Of a stretch of 64,000 nucleotides of DNA, positions 11,139 to 19,700 are shown piece after piece. The DNA is taken from positions 1-64,000 of the forward strand of contig JARBJD010000144.1 of assembly GCA_033064195.1 (NCBI GenBank). The letters are read 5' to 3'. Source of the DNA: Blattamonas nauphoetae. Lineage: Eukaryota > Preaxostyla > Oxymonadida. A program made the translations under genes and the position numbers. Position 1 is the first letter of the stretch. Each line of letters opens with the position of its first letter. The notes under the pieces were generated by a model. It made no database searches and was not told the origin of the DNA. It was given only the letters and a program-made list of their open reading frames with translations.

Positions 11139-11453
11139 TACTGTAGTGTTGACCAATCGCCTCCATCAATCAGGATCAACCGAGTTTGGAATTCGTGATG
11201 ACGATCTAGACACTATCATCGAAATTATGACAAACAGATGGTTTCATCACTTTATGGAATCTTTTGTGATGAGAGGACGGTATTGTTGAACAAAAGGTCT
11301 AGACACGCCTCGATCACTTGTGGTTCATCAAGTCAACACTTGCCTCCCATTCGATCCATCTCGCCAGTTTTTCATCTCCTGAATCGTTTTTGAATGTGCA
11401 TTTGGCAGATCGAGAAACGAGATCCTGACCCATATTTTGAGTAAGCCTACTTA
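11139..11453. other. Non-coding host flank before the Tc1/Polinton insertion
   Basis: About 315 bp with no gene recognised. It ends in TTA (11451-11453), which is followed by the first bases of the Tc1-like element. Confidence 0.6.
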
Positions 11454-11461
11454 CAGTCATG
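11454..11461. mobile_element. First 8 bp of the split Tc1-like element, including the Polinton target duplication
   Basis: CAGTCATG here equals the outer end of the Tc1-like terminal inverted repeat (CAGTCATGGACAAAAG at the far end, read inward from 31170). The last six bases, GTCATG (11456-11461), are repeated at 29721-29726 on the other side of the Polinton. The Polinton therefore inserted 8 bp inside the transposon end. Confidence 0.85.
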
Positions 11462-13155
11462 AGTAGTGTATAAGACGATTCTCTATATCTACCTACTTCC
11501 CAATTAGTACGGAAGAAATCACTTTTGACCTCAAAAACACACATTTGTCGACTCTTCGATTTTGATGAATTTTGGACCTAATTCTTACATTTTTCGATTA
11601 AATACACTCCAAAAATGATTGGAAGTCGATTCATTGACAAATCAATCGGCACAATCATTTGGAGGTTGATTCCTAATGCAATTGGTGTCAACGTGTCAAT
11701 GGGAAATTCGTGGATTTTATTTTGTTTACAAATCCACAGGTCCACAGGTCCACAAGTCCACAAGGTCCACGGAGTAGAGGTATGGTAGAATGTGTACATT
11801 TTGGTGGAAAAGGATTCATTGACAAATCAATCGGCACAATCATTTGGTGGTTGATTCCTAATGCAATTGGTGTCAACGTGTCAATGGGAAATTCGTGGAT
11901 TTTATTTTGTTTACAAATCCACAGGTCCACAGGTCCACAAGTCCACAAAGTCCACCGACTACTTAGGAAGTAATGCGGAGACTTGTAAAAGAACTATTCT
12001 TCATGCTCACAGCTGGCATATTACATAAATCAGTTTTGTTTATGTGGACTTTTCAGAATTGATGCTACAATTTTCTTCATATTATAAGGTGACAGTTGAC
12101 AAAGATAATAAAAAAGGAGATTAGTTTGAGCATAGGAGGTTATATATGTGCAATGTACAATGTGGACCTGTGGACCCGTGGACCCGTGGATTTATAAACA
12201 AAATAAATTCTCCCATTTTTCCATTGACACGTTGACACTAATCACACTATTGAACTGGCATCAGTTCCTTATGCCGATTGATGTGTCATTGGATCGACTG
12301 GTCCACCGGTCTACATTGCAGGGGCACGCCCAGAATGCACCAGAATGACATGCACTACCTCCCCATGCATCTGTGGTATTGGTGGATTGTTTTGGTCAAA
12401 GTTTATTTTTTCACATTTTTTCACTCTTATTTATGACTATTAAAAAATGAATTTTTCAAAATTTACCTTCATTTTTGCGATCATCCAAAAGTGTACTGAC
12501 AAGACTAATATCGGTCTGACGAGTTTATATACGACGTGTTTCGTGCGATCTGAGAAGTATTTCCGGAGTTATGGGTAGTCCAAAAATAAACGTCAATCTT
12601 TTTTACTTTTCTGATTTTTTAATTTGTATATGAAGAGGAGATCCAGACAAAGTTTGAAAAATACAAATTTGAGCTTCGACCACACAAACCTCTTCCAAGG
12701 TCAATCCCGATCTGCTGAGTTCATTTCTGATGTTTTCAGAGTGATCTGAGCAGTAGTTCTTGAGATATGGGTGATCCAAAAATAAACGTTAAACTTTTTT
12801 AACTTTCTGATTTTTTAATTTGTATATGAAGAGGAGTTGTTGGCCAAGTTCAAGTATTGAGCCCTCGACGTAATGTTCCAAGATACTCAGGCAAAATGGT
12901 GCCCTGGTGACTGATGCGCAGAACGATTTGGAGGTTGGATTGGAGACGGATGATCGAAAGATTGTCCCCGGGGTTCATGTTGGCAGCACTTAGATGTGCC
13001 CGTGAATCATGCCCACCCAAGACTTAACCCTTCAAGGACTTCGCCAGCAGCAGTCATTAAGAAGGATCGCGATAGAACGATCCCCAAAGGAGGATCGGGG
13101 TGTCTATAGGAAGCTTGTACGAACGTGGGAAGGCTCTTCTCTTCGGTTATTTTTG
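11462..13155. repeat. Left terminal inverted repeat of the Polinton
   Basis: Pairs with 28027-29720. It holds, from the outside in, two direct copies of a roughly 190-bp block rich in GTGGACCTGTGGA-type units, an inverted related block, then two roughly 200-bp direct copies of a block with ATATACAAATTAAAAAATC. No convincing gene lies inside. Confidence 0.93.
11590..11965. repeat. Iteron-like direct repeats in the left terminal inverted repeat
   Basis: Two tandem copies of a block of about 190 bp, each containing clustered 9-bp units of the type AGGTCCACA, a conserved ACGTGTCAATGGGAAATTCG and TCAATCGGCACAATCATTTG. A third, diverged copy lies in the opposite orientation at about 12160-12310. 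The arrangement resembles binding-site arrays at replication or transposition ends; that role is inferred. Confidence 0.6.
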
Positions 13156-13195
13156 ACATCTTCAATGTTCATTTACAAAAATAGCCTAACACCTT

Positions 13196-13606
13196 TTAAT
13201 ATTCCAACATGAGATCAACCAGAAATTCGTAATACTCTTTGGTTATTTTTCCATTGATTGTCTCTGTTGTTTCCATCTCTAATGATTCACCAGAACTGTC
13301 TTTGAACCAGATCTTCACTATTGATTGTCGAGTGCTTAATTCCCATTTCTTTCTCTTAGCAATTTGTTCGTTACAGAAAGCAACATACGAATCATTGTGA
13401 GCATCAGTCTGAATCCAATCAGCGTGAATGGTGTAATTCTGTGGAATATCTTTGGAAATAACCGTAGAAGTCTCACCAATCTCTTCCTTCACATGGATGA
13501 GTTTGCAGTCAAGAAAGTGAACATATTTTTGTTTTCTCGAATTGGTAAAATCATGAGGAAATTGAGCAGTGTGAGAATTCTGAATTGAGAAATAGCGTTT
13601 GACCAT
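13196..13606 (-). CDS. Polinton gene of unknown function (136 aa)
   Basis: A small soluble-looking protein, first gene inside the left terminal inverted repeat. I place the start at the ATG at 13606 because the only upstream in-frame alternative is TTG, and because the T-rich motif typical of this element's genes (13620-13631) lies just upstream. The sequence is rich in Ser, Thr and Lys with no membrane segment or known motif. Its position beside the capsid-type genes on the same strand suggests a virion or accessory role, but that is inference. A second partial copy lies at 1-236. Confidence 0.6.
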   Translation of the reverse strand: MVKRYFSIQNSHTAQFPHDFTNSRKQKYVHFLDCKLIHVKEEIGETSTVISKDIPQNYTIHADWIQTDAHNDSYVAFCNEQIAKRKKWELSTRQSIVKIWFKDSSGESLEMETTETINGKITKEYYEFLVDLMLEY

Positions 13607-13619
13607 TGTTGTTTTTAAC

Positions 13620-13631
13620 AAAAATAAAAAA
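13620..13631 (-). promoter_or_regulatory. Polinton T-rich start motif
   Basis: Reads TTTTTTATTTTT on the minus strand, 13 nt before the ATG of the 136-aa gene. Confidence 0.5.
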
Positions 13632-13648
13632 TCAAAAGTGTTTTGTCA

Positions 13649-15331
13649 TTAATAACCTCTCTTCACTTCTTCATATGCTTCTTGGAGTCGTCGATCAATG
13701 ACATATCTCACCCGTGGTTGTCCATTTTCGATCCAGAACAACCAATATGTTGCCTGATGTAATGCGAGAATTGGTGGAGGAGGACCTTCTGGAGTTGATG
13801 TGAAATATGGATCGAGTTCTCCCTGATTGATTGGTGTTCCTCTATTGACAATATTGACAGATTCTGCTGTCGAGATTCCTTCTTCTCCACCAGCAATTTC
13901 ACTTCGATCTGTTGGAACCATAAAAGTGAAAGAAGTCGCATCTGTTGTTGCTCTTCTTCTCTTGAAATCTTTTCCTCTGTCGTGAAATACGCGAGTGGAA
14001 CAAATAGAATTTTCAAACTCTTCAGTGGCTGAACAACCAATGAAATCACCATTCACCATCATCATTTGATAGAACTCTGGTGATATAGCTGACATTGGGA
14101 AATTGGGAAAGTTGGATCCAAGCATTTCGAATTGCCCAACGTATTGAGGATTTCTGAAGACTGTACACTCATTAGGTCGTTCAGGGAATAAGCACATCAG
14201 ATTCATGAGATTGTTGAGTTTGATACTGATGTTTGATCTCACTCCCATTGCATTTGGTTTTGATTGAAATGACTGAGTGTCAATTCTTTCTGCTTTCAGA
14301 ACATATAAAGTCTTTGTGTAAGTGTTGAAGAGAGATTGTTTTGTTGCATCAGTCATTTGATATCCGTAGCAAATTGAAGTGACTTTATCAACTGATGAAG
14401 AAAGAACGGTGGAAATGGTCATCCCTGTTGAGATATATTTGACACTACCTGATGATGCCGGTTGAAAATACTGAGGTTGAAGAACTGGATTCCCGATTTG
14501 TGTAAACTCTTGTGTCAATGTCGAGAAGTCTCCATCGTACATTAATTCTGTTTGGGATTGACTTGATTGAGTTGCCAACGAAATACTTGGATTTTGATCG
14601 AGGCTGTTCTCAAGTGTTTTTCGAACAACTGTTGAAACTCGAATTGGACAACACACAAGTGAGTCTGTTGTTAAATGAAATCTCAATCGGAGATTACCAA
14701 AGATGGAATTCGGATGCTGATCAAAAGTACTCAATGGAAGTAAATTAACAAACGGGATGACCAGTGGAATTGTAAATGTGATGTTTGAAGAAGCAGCATC
14801 GACTGGAACATAGTAGTATCCACATACGCTTGGATCCATTCTCTGGACATTTTCCCAAAGACTGTAGCAACGCTTCATGTAATTTTTCTCTTCATGTGAC
14901 TTGAAAGTGTGATAAAGAAATGATTCGTGGATGTGATTATTCTGAAGTGAATTGTCAATGATGTTTCCCTGACTGTCGACGAGTCTCATGTCTCGAATTG
15001 CATCTGATGATGATTTAAATCCGTAGAACATTCCATACATTCCTACATATTTTCCATATGCATTCGTTGGTCTCGAATATGGAACGGTAACCGTCAGATC
15101 TATTCGTAAATGACTCTTCGAAAACTCAGTCACATCATGACCATCATAGCACAATGGAACTTCAATTTCATCTGTGATTCTGCACGGCATTGGAGGATTT
15201 GTTGGATGTACTTCCTGAATCGAATAGATATGTGGTTCTGAATCCCACTGTTTTGGCATGTACGATTGGACTTCAATTTGTTCAATTAATGTCGATGTTG
15301 GTTTGGATTGATTTGCTCTGATACTTCTCAT
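13649..15331 (-). CDS. Polinton capsid protein, MCP-like paralogue A (560 aa)
   Basis: Candidate double jelly-roll major capsid protein. It is homologous to its upstream neighbour (15378-17240). Both have a central block of the pattern VIPFVNLL...FGNLRLRFHL versus VSINLEDLL...FGDLKLSVYI, followed by a Cys/Pro strand, and a shared C-terminal block with PPILALHQATYWLFW versus APILATTATTWWVL. Length is in the range of Polinton capsid proteins. The jelly-roll assignment rests on family context and the beta-rich pattern, not on a database match. A T-rich motif at 15338-15349 lies six bases before the ATG. A minor (penton-type) role for one of the two paralogues is possible. Confidence 0.65.
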   Translation of the reverse strand: MRSIRANQSKPTSTLIEQIEVQSYMPKQWDSEPHIYSIQEVHPTNPPMPCRITDEIEVPLCYDGHDVTEFSKSHLRIDLTVTVPYSRPTNAYGKYVGMYGMFYGFKSSSDAIRDMRLVDSQGNIIDNSLQNNHIHESFLYHTFKSHEEKNYMKRCYSLWENVQRMDPSVCGYYYVPVDAASSNITFTIPLVIPFVNLLPLSTFDQHPNSIFGNLRLRFHLTTDSLVCCPIRVSTVVRKTLENSLDQNPSISLATQSSQSQTELMYDGDFSTLTQEFTQIGNPVLQPQYFQPASSGSVKYISTGMTISTVLSSSVDKVTSICYGYQMTDATKQSLFNTYTKTLYVLKAERIDTQSFQSKPNAMGVRSNISIKLNNLMNLMCLFPERPNECTVFRNPQYVGQFEMLGSNFPNFPMSAISPEFYQMMMVNGDFIGCSATEEFENSICSTRVFHDRGKDFKRRRATTDATSFTFMVPTDRSEIAGGEEGISTAESVNIVNRGTPINQGELDPYFTSTPEGPPPPILALHQATYWLFWIENGQPRVRYVIDRRLQEAYEEVKRGY

Positions 15332-15337
15332 TTATAG

Positions 15338-15349
15338 AAAAATAAAAAA
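15338..15349 (-). promoter_or_regulatory. Polinton T-rich start motif
   Basis: TTTTTTATTTTT on the minus strand, exactly 6 nt before the ATG at 15331; the junction reads CTATAAATG. Confidence 0.6.
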
Positions 15350-15377
15350 TAGAATATCATTATTTTCTTTTGCTCAT

Positions 15378-17240
15378 TTATGATTTCGGAATTCCGAGTT
15401 CCTTGTGCAATGCTTTCAATGTATGATTTGGATAGTACTCAACTTTAGGTTCGTCATTAACGAATCGTAAGACCCACCATGTTGTTGCTGTAGTTGCTAA
15501 AATCGGTGCTGGAGGTTGAGTAAATGTTGTCATATCACTACTCTTTTGACTTGGATCGAGAACATTATAGTACGTATCAATCAGACCTTGGTAAATTGGA
15601 CTTGATCTCAATGTGACTGGAACATTTTGACCTCTGGAACTGATGGAATCATTACAGTTTGTTGGACATCCGCTAGGTTGAGTTGAGAAGCACAATAGGA
15701 AGTCAGTATTGTCATGAATCGGTCGTACTCTTGCCATCGTTTCATTTGGATATGTTCTACCACCTTCCAGATGTTCTTCAACTAGTGAATCCGTCAATGA
15801 TCGCTCCAAATCATCTGGAACAGTCAGGTATGAATCAAGATTGAGAGTAGACAATGCGAACTGATAGAAGCGAGCTCCAATTGTTGATGTCCAATTTTCT
15901 GGATAGTATTTGTTGAGTAGATGCACACGAAGATCTTTTTGCATTGGATTGTGGAAACAAGTGACTTCATTGTCGTAGTGACGGAAGAGAAGCATAATGT
16001 CCTTGGCATTGACGAGAACCATCTGTTGAGTACAATCAATTCCTGTTGCTGTTGGTGTCTTCTGAAATGGATAGAATGAAATCTTTTCTGCTGGAATTGT
16101 TCCTGGACGATCCTGATACATTTTCTTCAGACTCTCTTTCGCAATTTCTTTCATTTTGTATCCAGCACTCATGCAATACACGTCATCAATTTGATAATCA
16201 ATAATGTTTAGTGAGATGTACTGATCCATAAATTCTGGTTCTGTCGTAACTGTTCCAGCTGAACTATAGTAAATGTCTTGAGTCACTGCTGATATCCTGA
16301 ATGATTGGCCAATCTGAACGAAATTCTTGGTGCAGTTCGCAAGAAGGGAGTGGAAAAACCATGGACGATGTTGTTGACAATCGGCAATTGCATGATGAAT
16401 TGGTGGTTTTGTTGAACCAATGTAGGTCGATAGTGTATTCTTCAAAGTGAGTTCTGGATTCACTGGAAAACAAACGAAAGCATCCTCATTGATGTACACA
16501 CTTAATTTCAGATCACCAAAGAGACATTTTGGATAGTCAGTCATCCCTGAGAAAATGAGAAGATCTTCAAGATTTATTGACACACGAATCGGGACCTTGA
16601 TTGTATCAGTGAAATGGCCAGCTTGTGACACCGATGTGAAGTCTGACAATGGAATATAGACACCAGCAACTGATTCGTCATGATTCCAAGCATTCTGCCA
16701 TGGCGTATGTGCATGCTTACGATTCTCCAATTGACTCTTTGGTTTGATCATATTGTAGATGTGAGACTCCATTGAAACGTCATTGTTTGCTGTACTGATG
16801 ATTCTTTGATTGTTGTGAAGAACAGTGAATCTACTAAAGATTGATGCCGAATGCTTGAGTCCAACGAACATAAAGATTCTTTCATTCGAGTATGATCCAA
16901 CTTTGTCTGGGGCAATGTCCCAATTGTTGACTTTCAACGTCGTTGTGATTGTGAATGTTATGAAGGAATCATCGATTTGGCAAATGTCTTGATTACCGGT
17001 AAGTGGAATGATTATTTCTTGTCCTTTGTAGAATCTTGAATTCTCCGATGGTTTCAACTCCTGAATTGAGGTACTGTGTGCTCCATCATTCAAGAGGAAA
17101 TTTACGTGATGTTCAGACATTAATTGTTGTTGTATTTGACCAATGTCATCCCGGGTATATTTGATTGATCCAGTTGTATTTCCAGTCAAAGTTGAGGCTC
17201 CATGTCTTTTATTTGTCAGATGTGTAATGTGTGAGTTCAT
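15378..17240 (-). CDS. Polinton capsid protein, MCP-like paralogue B (620 aa)
   Basis: The longer of two related capsid-type proteins, transcribed just ahead of paralogue A with 46 bp between them. It has the same architecture: an N-terminal region with an ILPLTG-type strand, a first beta-rich domain, the FGDLKLSVYI block about 40% along, then a second beta-rich domain and a conserved Trp-containing C-terminal strand. Sequence divergence between A and B is high, so the duplication is old relative to the age of this insertion. As the longer copy it is the better candidate for the principal hexon-type subunit (inference). Confidence 0.68.
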   Translation of the reverse strand: MNSHITHLTNKRHGASTLTGNTTGSIKYTRDDIGQIQQQLMSEHHVNFLLNDGAHSTSIQELKPSENSRFYKGQEIIIPLTGNQDICQIDDSFITFTITTTLKVNNWDIAPDKVGSYSNERIFMFVGLKHSASIFSRFTVLHNNQRIISTANNDVSMESHIYNMIKPKSQLENRKHAHTPWQNAWNHDESVAGVYIPLSDFTSVSQAGHFTDTIKVPIRVSINLEDLLIFSGMTDYPKCLFGDLKLSVYINEDAFVCFPVNPELTLKNTLSTYIGSTKPPIHHAIADCQQHRPWFFHSLLANCTKNFVQIGQSFRISAVTQDIYYSSAGTVTTEPEFMDQYISLNIIDYQIDDVYCMSAGYKMKEIAKESLKKMYQDRPGTIPAEKISFYPFQKTPTATGIDCTQQMVLVNAKDIMLLFRHYDNEVTCFHNPMQKDLRVHLLNKYYPENWTSTIGARFYQFALSTLNLDSYLTVPDDLERSLTDSLVEEHLEGGRTYPNETMARVRPIHDNTDFLLCFSTQPSGCPTNCNDSISSRGQNVPVTLRSSPIYQGLIDTYYNVLDPSQKSSDMTTFTQPPAPILATTATTWWVLRFVNDEPKVEYYPNHTLKALHKELGIPKS

Positions 17241-17246
17241 TTTATC

Positions 17247-17258
17247 AAAAATAAAAAA
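17247..17258 (-). promoter_or_regulatory. Polinton T-rich start motif
   Basis: Six nt before the ATG at 17240; the junction reads TTTTTGATAAAATG. Confidence 0.6.
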
Positions 17259-17277
17259 ACTTAATTGTTACTTTCAT

Positions 17278-17577
17278 TTACTTTTTCTTTTTTGGTTTCC
17301 TCACTTTAGGTTTCAGCTTTTCTTCCAGTCTCAGTATTTCACCTCTGAGCTGATTCGCAACTGCACTGTTTCCTTCATTGATTGCTTGTTCGTACTGTGC
17401 CATCTTTTCTGCATGAATTTGTTGGTCCGATTTCACGTCTGGAATCATCTCCACTCCTGTCTGTGCAATCTTAGAAATCACTGGTCCAACGAAGGGAATG
17501 AGATTCAAAAATGGTGCTCCAATTCTGAGAATGGTTTTACCGACTCCTGCTAATTTTGATAACCAACCTGGTGCCAT
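17278..17577 (-). CDS. Small amphipathic/hydrophobic Polinton protein (99 aa)
   Basis: Starts MAPGWLSKLAGVGK, followed by a hydrophobic amphipathic stretch of about 30 residues with paired Pro-Phe/Gly-Pro turns, then a charged helix and a very basic tail ending KPKKKK. The combination of a membrane-active N-terminus and a nucleic-acid-binding tail is reminiscent of adenovirus internal capsid proteins such as pVI, but there is no sequence proof. It has a related partner downstream (17612-17989) that begins with the same MAPG..KL pattern. It lies between the capsid genes and the other structural candidates on the same strand. Confidence 0.6.
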   Translation of the reverse strand: MAPGWLSKLAGVGKTILRIGAPFLNLIPFVGPVISKIAQTGVEMIPDVKSDQQIHAEKMAQYEQAINEGNSAVANQLRGEILRLEEKLKPKVRKPKKKK

Positions 17578-17583
17578 TTCTGT

Positions 17584-17595
17584 AAAAATAAAAAA
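17584..17595 (-). promoter_or_regulatory. Polinton T-rich start motif
   Basis: Six nt before the ATG at 17577; the junction reads TTTTTACAGAAATG. Confidence 0.6.
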
Positions 17596-17611
17596 CTGGA
17601 TTTACATTTCT

Positions 17612-17989
17612 TTATAAACCTTTGAATTGAATCTTTGAATTTGACGATTGAGGCATCTCATCATTAGAGTATCGAGCATTTCGTGGAGGATCACACTCTC
17701 TCACCCTGTGAGGGTTCGAAGCCTCTGGCGAGACGATCATTTGGTGTCTTTGATCTGAGAAGTCCTGTCGTTGTGGCTTTTGTGACTGATTCATTGCTTT
17801 GTTTTGCTGATATACATCCATCATTCCTCCTAATCCACTGAGGATCCCTCCTGCTGTTTGTCCAAACTTGTTGTTCGTTTGAGAGAGCAGTCCACCACCG
17901 ACTTGAAGCAACGTTGGAGCTCATGGTTTGATGAATTGAAAGAATTGTTTGCCGATATTTTTGAGTTTGTTGAAACTTCCTGGTGCCAT
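17612..17989 (-). pseudogene. Small Polinton gene related to its neighbour, appears broken
   Basis: Begins with the same MAPG..KL pattern as the 99-aa protein at 17278-17577 and has the usual start motif, so it looks like a second member of that small family. The C-terminal part is Gln/Asn/Ser-rich and Gly-rich (LLSQTNN, GGILSGLGGMM). The copy in this window appears broken once. It also contains one of the palindromic inserts described separately (17697-17735). Confidence 0.55.
17697..17735. repeat. Short palindromic insert, copy 1
   Basis: A hairpin-forming segment with core GAGGGTTCGAAGCCTCTGG and outer TCTC/GAGA arms. It lies inside the coding region of the small gene at 17612-17989 and is read there as a Pro/Ser/Asn/Arg-rich stretch. 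The same core recurs at 18391-18428 in a different reading frame. Confidence 0.6.
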
Positions 17990-17995
17990 TTATGT

Positions 17996-18007
17996 AAAAA
18001 TAAAAAA
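17996..18007 (-). promoter_or_regulatory. Polinton T-rich start motif
   Basis: Six nt before the ATG at 17989; the junction reads TTTTTACATAAATG. Confidence 0.6.
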
Positions 18008-18024
18008 TACAATTCATGAAATAT

Positions 18025-18648
18025 TTATCTCGGTATTGCTTTCGTGAGTGAAATTCCATAATTGAGAATAGTGTTGTATGCTTCGTTGAAGGCAATACTC
18101 ATGTCTTTGCCACCAACAAGGATCTTGAAAATGGTTCGAAAGATTGGGAGTTTATTCAGACATAGGCACTTATCAGATAAATCATCCAATTCGATCACAA
18201 CATCGTTGATTCCAGTTAGTGTTGCTATCAAAGCACATAAATCACTTTGGTTGGTGATCAGTTTCTTCGATGGTTCAATGAGATTATTCAGCAGTTTCTT
18301 TTCACAAGCGAATGCATTCTTGTAAACAAGCAATAATTGATCTTTGAATGCTGCTATATTCGAAGTGTATTCTCGTAGTGGAATTGAACGACTCTCCCCT
18401 CTGGAGGGTTCGAAGCCTCTGGTGAGACTTTGGATCGGTGCTGATGGATAGATCTCGAGTGGTGGTGGATCATAAATACCTGATTCATTGTTCATTTCAA
18501 CATTTGCTCCTTGTTCATTTCGATCTTCGAGCTTTGATCTTCCAGAAGTTGATCCTTTATTATCGATGATGACATTGTTGGTGATCGACGTTGGAACTGA
18601 AGAAGAACTTGTATGTTTTGTAAATTGACAACTTAGAATTGGCTGCAT
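18025..18648 (-). CDS. Polinton protein of unknown function (207 aa)
   Basis: The start is the ATG at 18648, preferred over the GTG codon next to it. The first 100 residues are low-complexity and disordered (Ser, Thr, Asn, Pro). The second half is predicted largely helical with one hydrophobic segment near the C-terminus (LPIFRTIFKILVGG). The junction between the halves is the palindromic insert at 18391-18428, read as RGFEPSRGE. Unrecognised; possibly structural from its position among capsid-type genes. Confidence 0.6.
   Translation of the reverse strand: MQPILSCQFTKHTSSSSVPTSITNNVIIDNKGSTSGRSKLEDRNEQGANVEMNNESGIYDPPPLEIYPSAPIQSLTRGFEPSRGESRSIPLREYTSNIAAFKDQLLLVYKNAFACEKKLLNNLIEPSKKLITNQSDLCALIATLTGINDVVIELDDLSDKCLCLNKLPIFRTIFKILVGGKDMSIAFNEAYNTILNYGISLTKAIPR
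18391..18428. repeat. Short palindromic insert, copy 2
   Basis: Shares the 19-bp core GAGGGTTCGAAGCCTCTGG with 17697-17735 and also has outer CTC/GAG arms, so it can fold as a hairpin. It is translated here as RGFEPSRGE, a different frame from copy 1. A weaker third candidate with TTCGAAGCCTC and TCTC/GAGA arms lies at 20569-20602. Confidence 0.6.
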
Positions 18649-18658
18649 CACTTTCTAT

Positions 18659-18670
18659 AAAAATAAAAAA
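18659..18670 (-). promoter_or_regulatory. Polinton T-rich start motif
   Basis: Ten nt before the ATG at 18648. Confidence 0.55.
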
Positions 18671-18685
18671 TGTATATTAATGTTT

Positions 18686-19639
18686 TTAATCACTCATATC
18701 TTTCTCCATGTGTGCGAATCGAGCATATTCAGGCATATACACTTGTTGGTACTGTCCTGCATCTCTGGTTCGATATGCTTCATTCGTCAATTGATTCAGA
18801 ATTGTGGATATTTCAACATTGTATTGACCTAGAAAATCACTCAAATATGTTGGATTTGTTGTCGTTATATCAAGAAATTGTGGGTTTACCAATTCTTTGA
18901 AGTCTTTTCTGTTCTTGACTCTCTGACATTCTTCATTTATGCTTACGAAGTTTTGAACATTATCTTCAAGCCATTTGTCCCACATCTTTGATGCTATTTT
19001 AGACTGAATTGATTTGAAAACCATATTGTCCAATACTCCATTGCTAACGTCTACTGGATGTTCTTTGCTGGCACGATACACCTTCAAAACATTAGTCATG
19101 AATTCACCGACAGCTTTCTTCATAATTGCATAAGGTTGCTGTGATCGTTGCTTTTGCATATCTCCATAGCTCACTTCATGATAGTTTCCTGGCAAATCGT
19201 ATGTTCCAGTCTTGAGGAAGTTGTTGTGTGCAGCTTTGATTCTTCTCCCATGATCTTGACGAAATGATGAGTATGGTTGTTGTCTTCGCATATCTGGCGT
19301 TGGATTCATTGAATAGTAAGTCTCAACGACAGGTCGACTGTTGTATGGTGCCAACATGAACCCATTCGCTGCAATCAGATCACCAGTTTCTTTGTCATAA
19401 ATCATTACATCAGGTACTTTACCATGTTTTTCCATTTGAACATTCCAGTTTTGTCCAGTTCGTTCAATGTATTCTAAAGCTGAAGGAACACTACTGAGTG
19501 CAGAATTGAATTTAGTTCTTATGTCATCATCAGCATAGATTCTTTTCATTGCTGCTTGAGTATCTTGTGAATAGCTCAATTTCGGTTTCTTTGGTTGTGC
19601 TTTTCTTGCTGTTTTTTGGTACACTATCTTTTGCGACAT
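18686..19639 (-). CDS. Polinton protein of unknown function (317 aa)
   Basis: A basic, mostly soluble protein with a Lys/Arg/Gln-rich N-terminus (VYQKTARKAQPKKPK), consistent with nucleic-acid binding, then a mixed helical body rich in Tyr, Asn and Gln. No catalytic motif recognised, and in particular no His/Cys arrangement convincing enough to call it the Polinton protease. It lies divergent to the ATPase with 61 bp between the two starts, so the two may share a promoter region. Confidence 0.6.
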   Translation of the reverse strand: MSQKIVYQKTARKAQPKKPKLSYSQDTQAAMKRIYADDDIRTKFNSALSSVPSALEYIERTGQNWNVQMEKHGKVPDVMIYDKETGDLIAANGFMLAPYNSRPVVETYYSMNPTPDMRRQQPYSSFRQDHGRRIKAAHNNFLKTGTYDLPGNYHEVSYGDMQKQRSQQPYAIMKKAVGEFMTNVLKVYRASKEHPVDVSNGVLDNMVFKSIQSKIASKMWDKWLEDNVQNFVSINEECQRVKNRKDFKELVNPQFLDITTTNPTYLSDFLGQYNVEISTILNQLTNEAYRTRDAGQYQQVYMPEYARFAHMEKDMSD

Positions 19640-19654
19640 CTGTGTATTTCATAC

Positions 19655-19665
19655 AAAATAAAAAA
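19655..19665 (-). promoter_or_regulatory. Polinton T-rich start motif
   Basis: A one-base variant (TTTTTTATTTT) 15 nt before the ATG at 19639. Confidence 0.5.
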
Positions 19666-19700
19666 TCCAAAACTATATTTTAATTAGTGATAAATCATAA

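Larger units (their letters stand above)
6777..13432. repeat. Right arm of the giant inverted duplication
   Basis: This is the inverted partner of 1-6583, with fuller homopolymer runs throughout. It includes the left end of the Polinton (from 11462) and probably continues past 13432 beyond the part that can be compared. Contents mirror the left arm: coiled-coil gene pieces, four MITE-like elements, host flank and the Polinton terminus. Confidence 0.95.

Noticed and set aside
17697-18428. GGTTCGAAGCC in the palindromic inserts resembles a tRNA T-arm / Pol III B box
   Set aside because: No acceptor stem, D-arm or anticodon arm can be drawn around either copy, and the 5' A-box region is missing.
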